From NCBI GenBank assembly GCA_036940085.1, contig JALLBK010000971.1, positions 1-10,201 of the forward strand: DNA of 10,201 bases, in the 5' to 3' direction. The position numbers and the translations under genes were made by a program. This DNA comes from Discostella pseudostelligera (taxonomy: Eukaryota; Bacillariophyta; Thalassiosirophyceae; Thalassiosirales; Thalassiosiraceae). This document shows, piece after piece, positions 1 to 6,600 of this stretch. The notes under the pieces are model-generated. The model worked only from the letters and a program-made list of their open reading frames with translations. It searched no databases and was not told the DNA's origin. How positions within the stretch are numbered: position 1 is the first letter of the stretch; every line of letters begins with the position of its first letter.

Positions 1-118
1 GGGGAACTCGTTGGTCTTTGAAGTCGTCTGTTGTTGGTGATGACAATCCTCCTTGTAGATCATCTTGACGAATACAATACCTCCACTTTGAAACAGTGAT
101 CCATACCACCTCTCAATT

Positions 119-943
119 CTAGTCTACGTCATCCTCGTCATCATCATCTTCGGCAGTAGTCTCATCCAGGTCGGGACAACCAGCACAAGTTGTGTCCCTC
201 GTTCTTGTTGCGGATTCATTGCTGTTGTGGTCGCCCTCGTCGTCATCATCGTCAATGATATCTTCTTCCTCACTCTCTTCAATAGTCTCCATGCACCAAC
301 TTCCACAAGAAGAGTGACTACCACTGCTTCCTACACTACCGCCCCGACGAAGACTGCTGCCATTGCTACTGCTGCTGCTGCTCCAAGAAGAGCGGCTTGA
401 CAACGAAACCAATGAAGAAGACTTCGTACTGGCATCCCCACCACCATCACCCGTGAGAAAAATCACACCTGTTCCTGGCACATAGATCTTCAATTGACAG
501 GGTGTTTCCATGATATCATCCTCCTCGTCATCATCATCATCCAACGAATACTCGAGCTCGTAGGCATCCCCCTCATTGCATTTGTGCCAAGTCGACTTCT
601 TCTTTTTATTGGAAGAGTTGGAAGAAGAAGTAGAAGAGAGCGCCTCGCATACTGGCAAAACAATCCCAAATAATACAATTGCTACGGCAATGCTAAGAAA
701 GAAGAGCAGTTCGGACTGAGACATTTCCGAGGCGTAGGTTCGGATGACTTCGTGAAATATAGATGGCAGACTATGGGCGGATGATGATGACGACGATGAC
801 CAAGTTGACGCTGAAGATGAGATTGATGGTGATGGCAGTGAATCCTGCATGAGAAGAATGGTGGTGGTAGTGGCCCGTTCGAGAACCGTTCGGACCGATT
901 CAAGTGCTCGACTGGCAACAGCTGCAATGTGTGGTGGCGACAT
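119..943 (-). CDS. Hypothetical single-pass membrane protein with acidic, Ser-rich tail
   Basis: A 274-codon intronless reading frame runs leftward from an ATG at 943 (context acacaATGtc) to TAG at 119-121. I do not recognise the family. Residues 1-78 hold a possible amphipathic stretch (about 6-31) and a Ser-rich patch (41-58). One clear hydrophobic helix lies at about 79-99 (LLFFLSIAVAIVLFGIVLPVC). A Ser/Asn run and a KKKK patch (113-116) follow, which by the positive-inside rule suggests the tail is cytosolic. The tail has acidic runs at 135-143 and 222-237, a more ordered segment at 148-166 (QLKIYVPGTGVIFLTGD), a long Ser/Gly-rich stretch (174-216) and an acidic C-terminus. There is no obvious cleavable signal peptide or catalytic motif. 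The gene diverges from the one at 1872. The membrane helix and the ordered segment argue for a real gene, but much of the protein is low complexity and expression is not proven. Confidence 0.62.
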   Translation of the reverse strand: MSPPHIAAVASRALESVRTVLERATTTTILLMQDSLPSPSISSSASTWSSSSSSSAHSLPSIFHEVIRTYASEMSQSELLFFLSIAVAIVLFGIVLPVCEALSSTSSSNSSNKKKKSTWHKCNEGDAYELEYSLDDDDDEEDDIMETPCQLKIYVPGTGVIFLTGDGGGDASTKSSSLVSLSSRSSWSSSSSSNGSSLRRGGSVGSSGSHSSCGSWCMETIEESEEEDIIDDDDDEGDHNSNESATRTRDTTCAGCPDLDETTAEDDDDEDDVD

Positions 944-1368
944 TGTGTCTCTACCTCAATATCTGGGTGATATATCGCGTAGTGATGATGTAGGTTGATT
1001 GCGGCTGCGGCTGCTGCAAAATGATGGCAATATCCGCTCTCACTTGATTGCTCTCTCTGACCCTACACCTGCACGAGGAACACTCTATATATTATTATGT
1101 TCAGCACTCTCTGAAGCCTTCGACGCTCCGACAGTCTTCTCTGCTATCGCAAACTACTCTGTACTCTGTAATTGTGCGTTCATCACCCTCGAACACTCAC
1201 ACATTAGTCGAGTGCTGAATTGGAATGACCGACGGATCGACGTGTCTTTCGTGTTGCCAAGTGGATGACACGGCCGTCTTGTTGCCAGAGCTTCAAGATG
1301 TCAATATCATGCAAGCTAAGACAACACACGACAACGACGACGCCCGCCACCGCCATGGTGATAGATGA

Positions 1369-1387
1369 TGCATGCAGCATGCATGCA
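1369..1387. repeat. Pair of TGCATGCA palindromes, 11 bp apart
   Basis: Two perfect copies of the 8-bp palindrome TGCATGCA lie at 1369-1376 and 1380-1387, with starts 11 bp apart, close to one helical turn. They contain the CATGCA core known from plant RY elements. Whether this organism has a factor that reads them is unknown. They sit about 485 bp upstream of the ATG at 1872, inside the divergent spacer. Confidence 0.4.
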
Positions 1388-1480
1388 GTTGGAGGAACAC
1401 AACTTCATCATTGTTGGACGATGGCGCGAGGGTCGATGTTGATGTCGATGCGGTTGAGATTGGAAGGGAAAAGAACGAGC

Positions 1481-1507
1481 CACGTGGTTTTTGTGTCCAA
1501 CACGTCA
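1481..1507. promoter_or_regulatory. Candidate paired ACGT-core sites (CACGTG and CACGTCA)
   Basis: A perfect CACGTG (1481-1486) is followed by CACGTCA (1501-1507), so the ACGT cores are 20 bp apart. bZIP proteins recognise ACGT cores and bHLH proteins recognise CACGTG. The ACGTCA part matches a CO2/cAMP-responsive element half-site described in diatom carbonic anhydrase promoters. A third site, CACGTG, is at 1703-1708. The match is short and the function is inferred. Confidence 0.3.
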
Positions 1508-1871
1508 GTAGGAGATGGCGGGAGTCTACCTACGAGGATGGTACAATAGGTTGGTGTGGTTTTGATGTATTGAATCCTAATCATGTGAGCGTCGCAGGCT
1601 ATCGCTATGGAAGGGAAGTGTCACACAACTTCCAGAAGGCTACCCAGAAAATTGTCATCGCCAAAAACATCCAAAGATACCTACCTTGGCTTCAACTCAA
1701 AACACGTGTTCCTCGCCAACCAAATGGCAGCAATGGCAACAAGCTGCCGAAGTCAAAAGCAAAAGTACCACCAACCTCCACCAACCCTAGCATTTTGCAA
1801 CCAATTCCAATTCTCAATTCTCATCGTATCGACCCACATAATCATCTCTTCATTTTGTTGGAACACACACC

Positions 1872-2822
1872 ATGGTGCGCGTCTTCTTTCAAAAAGCCAT
1901 TGTCGTCGAGGAGAGCATCCCTCCATCCCATGTGCAAATTGTAGCGGCATTCCTCACGTCGTTGTACCAACGGGGTGTCGTCCAGTCCTCGGCGATGCTT
2001 ACCACCATCGGAGCAAGCACGGCCAAAATTCATACACTCGTTCTACAACAAGTCAATGACGCAATCACCCTCCTACCCGATTATCATCATGTTGTGAATA
2101 CAATGAAATTCTACATCGAAGAAATTTGTCAATTTGTTTCCCATCAAGATAATAGAATCTTTGTCTTGTCGGCATCCTTTGTATTGTTGGCGGTGATCAC
2201 TATCCTTGCATCCAGTACAAGTAATAACAACAACATGAGCAAGAAAATACAAGCAACGACGGACGAGCAAGAGCACATTGTATTTAAGATGAAGAGCCAA
2301 ACTGTCCATCGTCGTCTCGAGGAGGACGAAGTTATTGTGCATCTTACCGATTCCACCTCCTCGGGAAATAGCGCCATGACCACCTCCACAGATGTCACTG
2401 ACGAAGAAGATGATGATGACGAATCGGCAACGGCATCAGCATCTACCAATGTCATTGATATGACACCCTCGTACGATGACTTCCTAAACTATGCATTGGC
2501 TGACAGGATGGCGGCTACTACTACTGCTACCACATCCACCAACAACACCAATGCTTCTACCTCGACTGCTTCTGCTACATCCGAGTCAGCGCCGGTTGCA
2601 GCGAATGGTACCAACGCTCCCATCACCTCTACACCACCTACCACTCCATCGAGACGACGTTTTAGCAGTCTCGTCAAGAAGACCAAAATCAGCAGGAAGT
2701 CGTCTTCCGATGACATGTCCATGAGTAGTACCATGACTGCTTCATCATCGTCGCCAATGAAGATTAGAGCATCGTTGGTCAAGGCATTCAATTCCAAGAG
2801 TCGTCTCGTGACCAAGCAATAA
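1872..2822 (+). CDS. Hypothetical single-pass membrane protein with acidic, Thr/Ser-rich tail
   Basis: A 316-codon intronless frame starts at ATG 1872 (context cacaccATGg) and ends at TAA 2820-2822. I do not recognise the family. Residues 1-90 look partly helical and moderately hydrophobic, with a charged FYIEEICQF stretch at 80-88. One membrane helix lies at about 96-113 (RIFVLSASFVLLAVITILAS). After it come a Ser/Asn run, a KK pair, an ordered segment ending in EVIVHLTD (153-160), an acidic run (178-184), a short YDDFLNYALADRM segment (201-213), a long Thr/Ser/Ala-rich linker (214-260) and a basic C-terminus (261-316). In that C-terminus, SLVKKTK and SLVKAFN look like a loose repeat. The plan of helix, Ser/Asn-Lys, ordered strand-like segment and acidic run parallels the divergent neighbour at 119-943. 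AATAAA overlaps the stop codon (2818-2823), but that alone does not define the poly(A) site. Confidence 0.7.
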   Translation: MVRVFFQKAIVVEESIPPSHVQIVAAFLTSLYQRGVVQSSAMLTTIGASTAKIHTLVLQQVNDAITLLPDYHHVVNTMKFYIEEICQFVSHQDNRIFVLSASFVLLAVITILASSTSNNNNMSKKIQATTDEQEHIVFKMKSQTVHRRLEEDEVIVHLTDSTSSGNSAMTTSTDVTDEEDDDDESATASASTNVIDMTPSYDDFLNYALADRMAATTTATTSTNNTNASTSTASATSESAPVAANGTNAPITSTPPTTPSRRRFSSLVKKTKISRKSSSDDMSMSSTMTASSSSPMKIRASLVKAFNSKSRLVTKQ

Positions 2823-3090
2823 AAACACTCCACTACCTGCTACGAAAGAAAATAATAGTGGTGAAGGAAGGAAGTAGTATTGGCTGGGATGCAGAATGGT
2901 GGTTGTCAAGTCGGTACTTTAGTCGAAGCAGAGTTTAGGAAAAGGATCAACGCGAGAGAGATGGTATGCATAGGTTATTCAAGAATAAGAAATCAAGGCC
3001 GAACCTCTTTCTGGATTGTTTGCATGTAGGGGTGGGAAGAATGTATATTCATCGGGAATTCACGAAAAAGTCATCCGAGAAATAATCTTC

Positions 3091-3104
3091 TACTACTAGT
3101 AGTA
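3091..3104. repeat. 14-bp perfect palindrome TACTACTAGTAGTA
   Basis: TACTACTAGTAGTA equals its own reverse complement. It lies about 270 bp after the upstream stop codon, in a stretch rich in TAC/TAG triplets, so it may simply be a product of trinucleotide slippage. It has no spacer loop, so it would make a poor RNA hairpin. Confidence 0.4.
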
Positions 3105-3198
3105 TTGCTACCACTGCTACTACTCCATCATGCCCACCTGGATACTACACCTCCGCCGCGAATTTGATTGAGATTTCATCCTTTGTCTGAGCAATCGA

Positions 3199-3216
3199 TG
3201 TACACGTTACTGTACA
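3199..3216. repeat. Two TGTACA palindromes 12 bp apart
   Basis: TGTACA occurs at 3199-3204 and 3211-3216, separated by CGTTAC. Because each copy is palindromic, the pair reads as both a direct and an inverted repeat. Paired GTAC cores are known copper-response sites in green algae, but nothing else here supports that role. Confidence 0.25.
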
Positions 3217-3490
3217 CTAGAGTAGATAGTAGGTGTGGCGTAGAGAGATACTAAAATTAGCACCGTAATAATACGCTAACCCTAACAACAACTAATACTA
3301 CTACTTTATTACATTTTTTCTATCATCATAGTTGTGCATCCCATATTATGGTAGAGTGCCGTCATGTCATAGTTCATGGTTCCGCCGCCCATCTGGCAAA
3401 AGTCGAATTTATGGCCAAAAATCTCGATGGGTTGACATCTTCAACATGAGCACATAAAAAGTGCTTGACCATGGACATAAAATCCGCCGT

Positions 3491-3525
3491 CGGCCGGCCG
3501 TAGTGATATCATAATATCATATCAT
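3491..3525. repeat. CGGCCGGCCG palindrome plus three ATATCAT copies
   Basis: A 10-bp GC-only palindrome (3491-3500) is followed directly by three ATATCAT copies starting at 3506, 3514 and 3519. The block is about 105-140 bp upstream of the ATG at 3631, where a core promoter or leader could lie. The sharp switch from GC-only to AT-rich is visible in the sequence; a regulatory role is inferred. Confidence 0.3.
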
Positions 3526-3630
3526 CCCACACTCTCCGCCACGAGGGGAAGCCGACAAAGCAGCAAACAATTAGACATCCATCATCATCAGCAGTAGCAA
3601 TAGTTAGTGTGAATCGCTCAACACGTAAAA

Positions 3631-6600
3631 ATGCCAGAGCCGCTCCTCTCCGGTCTCAAGGCCCGCTTAGCCCGCACCTTCCTCAACTTTCTCGACGAGC
3701 ATGGCAATTATCGCAGTGCGCTCGAGGAGGCCGCCGCTCGAGCCGCGGCAGCCGAGGCCAATTCTCTCTGGGCACGTGATCGTCGTGGTCGGAACAAGAA
3801 GAAGAAACGGAAATATGGCGGTAAATTGAATGATGGCGAGATGGACGACGAAGATGACGACGATGATGATTTATGGGAGGAGCTCGAATTGCCACCAGTT
3901 GCTTCCGACGCCAACAATAACAACATGAACAAACACCCCCCACTCCCCGATGATCCCTACGAACAAATCCAATTCTACTTTGCCACCTTCACCCAACGCA
4001 CGAAACTCCAACTCCATCAACAGCTCGAATATTATCAAACACAAACACAAAATTGGTTACATGAGGAATTGCACCATGTGCATCGTGTACCACTTTTCAG
4101 TGCGTCCATGCTTTTGACATCCATCACATTGTACACATTACGACGACGATCGAAGAAACTACGTCATATGATACGTGTCCATAGTATCCTTGGGAAGAAA
4201 TTTACATTGAAGGAATACATTCATGCCAATATTATTCGGGGATATGTCTTCCTAGAACATTCACTCGATGGTTCGACACTATGGAAAAAATTGGCAGATA
4301 AGGCCAACAAGGCGGAAATGGCAGCATTGGCATCCATGACCCCACATCAACGTACGAAATTTGAACGTTTTGTCAAGTTGGAATATGTTGGTGAACAATT
4401 CCTTTTGATATGTTTACTTCTGGGGATGATGGCTTGTGGGTTTACTTTGATGATGAGTTTGACTTCGTTGTGGAAGGGTGGTATTGGCGGTGATGGTGAT
4501 GGTGATGATGCTCTAATCGGTCCTATTGACTCTATGGAGGGTATTGATGGCCTGATGAATACTACTACTACCACCAACATGGAGGAGATAATGCGAGAGT
4601 TGGCAGAAGAGAGGTATAATGCGTGTGTTACCGATGCAGAATTTGGTGGGGTGGAGGACCCCAACGATGTGTGCATCATGGACACCTTTTTGGATTTGGC
4701 CATGAGTGAACTTGGCTTGGATGCAGGGGAAACTGTTACGACTACTCCCGTCACAATAGACGATGCTACCACCGCTCCATCTTCATCGGTACTATCCCCC
4801 CTACGCTCGAAAATCAACCGCATCCTAATCACCAAACTTGGCCTACCATCCTCGTTCGCCAACTATCTTACCTCCCTACGGACCCAAACCATTGCCTACC
4901 TAACATCATTCGTTACGTTCCTCCTCTTCCTATTGTCACATTATCTCGCACACAAGCTCCACACGGCTTTGATGCACAACGATCCCATGAAACACTTTGT
5001 ATTAAGTTCCGATGCTACCGTCAAAGCCGACGGGACCGTCGAGGCCAAACGAGGCGAGACGGAGGCTCAACGTAAGCGTCGTGAACGGATGATGCAAGCT
5101 GAGCGGCTGAAGGCCCAAATGGCACAATTGGCTATGGAAGCCAAGCAGGCGGTGGAGGCACGACGACAGCGACTCGAGGGGGATGCTGCAGTCGAAAAAG
5201 AGAAGGAGCAGGAACAGAAGAAACAATCTGAGGAGCAGGAGGAGATTGTCAGGATGCATTCGAAGCAATATATGATGATTAAGGCGGGTGTACCCGAGGT
5301 GGCAATTATGAACACTTTGCTTGCCGAGGGGATTGAGGAGGAGGATGAACGGAAGGAGATTATTGACAAGTTACGTACTATTAAGAATATTCGTGCCGAG
5401 GAGGCACAGCGGGCCGAGGAGGCGGAAGCGAAGCGGTTGGAGTTGGAGAAGAAACAGGAGGAGGAGAAGGAACACATTGCCCAGGAACGATTGCGTTTGG
5501 CCAAGGCTCAGAAAGGCACCGTGAAGAGATCGTTTTCCTCGAATGGAACTACTAGTGCTACTACGCCAAAGAACGATGGTGGAGATGAGTTGAAGAAAAG
5601 ATTGTACGAACGGAAAATTTCCGCCTCATCCATTGTATCCGCGCCTCCTATTGGAGAAGGTAGCAGCAATTCAAACTTGTCTACCGCGGTTAGTGCCAAG
5701 TCCAACATCACATCGTCGTTTGCTGCTCCATCTCCTGCTGCCGCTGCTATTGCTGGTGCTTTAGAACGGAAGGGGTCGTCGTCATTGAAAGGAATTCCAC
5801 CCAAGACTCCAACTCCCCCCTCATCCCGTCGGGATAGTTTGGAGGCAACTGGAAGTGGGAGTACTGCCAAATCTCTCGCGGACACTACTCCAAAAAAGTC
5901 GAACATCATACTTTCCCCAACGAGTGAAACCAATGCTGCTCCGAATGTGGCCAACAGTCTTTCCGTGAAGAGTAATCAAGCGGAGAAGTCGGGCGAGGCA
6001 TCAGTTTCCGAGAAATTTCTTCCTCCTCCAATGCCATCCATCATTCCAATTGCTAATGCGAAGTCAACTGACGGCGGTAGTTCTGACTCACGATCATCCT
6101 CACCACCTCCAGTACTGGTACGAATTTCGTCTTCACCCGACGGTGACGAGCTCCAGGCAGGCGGCATGTTGACATCCTGGTCAGAAAGGCCAAGTGCACG
6201 TGACATCCTCGCGACAATTACCGCGGTAGAAAATGCACCAGATGAAGAAGAAGTCAATGTTGTGGTCGAGGGTAGTACAAAAACTATCGACCTTTCGCCA
6301 TCCTGGCTGCACACTCCCGCATTTGAACGGGCGGTGCGCAACTCGAACGCCTCGTGGGATCGTCGTCCAAGCTCACGGGATGTTATGGCGAAGATTCGTG
6401 CTGTGGAATTGCTCGAGGCCAAGCAGGCGGAAAAGTCGACGAAGCAAAGTAGTGGTACTTCCGCGAATGATAGACCAACTCCCCGTCGTGGTGGTGCGCG
6501 GACAAGTTCCATGGTAGAGGAATCGCTTGGGATTATTAACGAGGGAAACACCACATCCATTCTCTCACCGACCTCCTTTGATGTGAAACAAAAAGTTAGC

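Larger units (their letters stand above)
944..1871. promoter_or_regulatory. Divergent intergenic region between two membrane-protein genes
   Basis: This 928-bp stretch separates two start codons facing away from each other, so it should hold both promoters and 5' UTRs. Open frames inside it give no coherent protein. A GATATATC palindrome at 969-976 sits about 26-33 bp before the left gene's ATG. A TATATA at 1086-1091 is the only other TATA-like run I noted. ACGT cores occur at 1240, 1482, 1502 and 1704, two of them within perfect CACGTG boxes (1481-1486 and 1703-1708). The last 100 bp before 1872 are C/A/T-rich, as expected of a leader. No transcription start can be placed from sequence alone. 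Confidence 0.5.
2823..3630. other. Intergenic region with short palindromes, no gene seen
   Basis: This 808-bp stretch holds the 3' flank of the gene ending at 2822 and the promoter and leader of the gene starting at 3631. No frame in it makes a convincing protein and I see no RNA gene. It contains a 14-bp palindrome (3091-3104), two TGTACA sites (3199-3216), a TAACCCTAAC run (3277-3286), a 10-bp GC palindrome (3491-3500) and three ATATCAT copies (3506-3525). The last 60 bp before 3631 are CATCATCAT/AGCAGTAGC-rich and end in cgtaaaaATG, a good eukaryotic start context. Confidence 0.55.

Noticed and set aside
1101..1218. 9-bp inverted repeat TCAGCACTC / GAGTGCTGA, about 100 bp apart
   Set aside because: A match this short is expected about once or twice by chance among all pairs in a kilobase, and nothing else supports a hairpin or mobile-element end.
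999..2059. Open frames of 89-190 codons in the divergent spacer (999-1268, 1265-1549, 1372-1944, 1607-2059)
   Set aside because: Their translations have no coherent composition or motif, two run into the real gene at 1872 in another frame, and several overlap each other. I treat them as chance.
3277..3286. Telomere-like TAACCCTAAC
   Set aside because: Only about one and a half TTAGGG-type units; too short to be an interstitial telomere and expected by chance in AT-rich spacer.
3642..3747. LisH-like N-terminus in the large protein (FLNFLDEHGNYRSALEEA)
   Set aside because: It resembles the LisH pattern loosely but has an extra residue after the Gly and an Ala-rich tail; not strong enough to name the domain.
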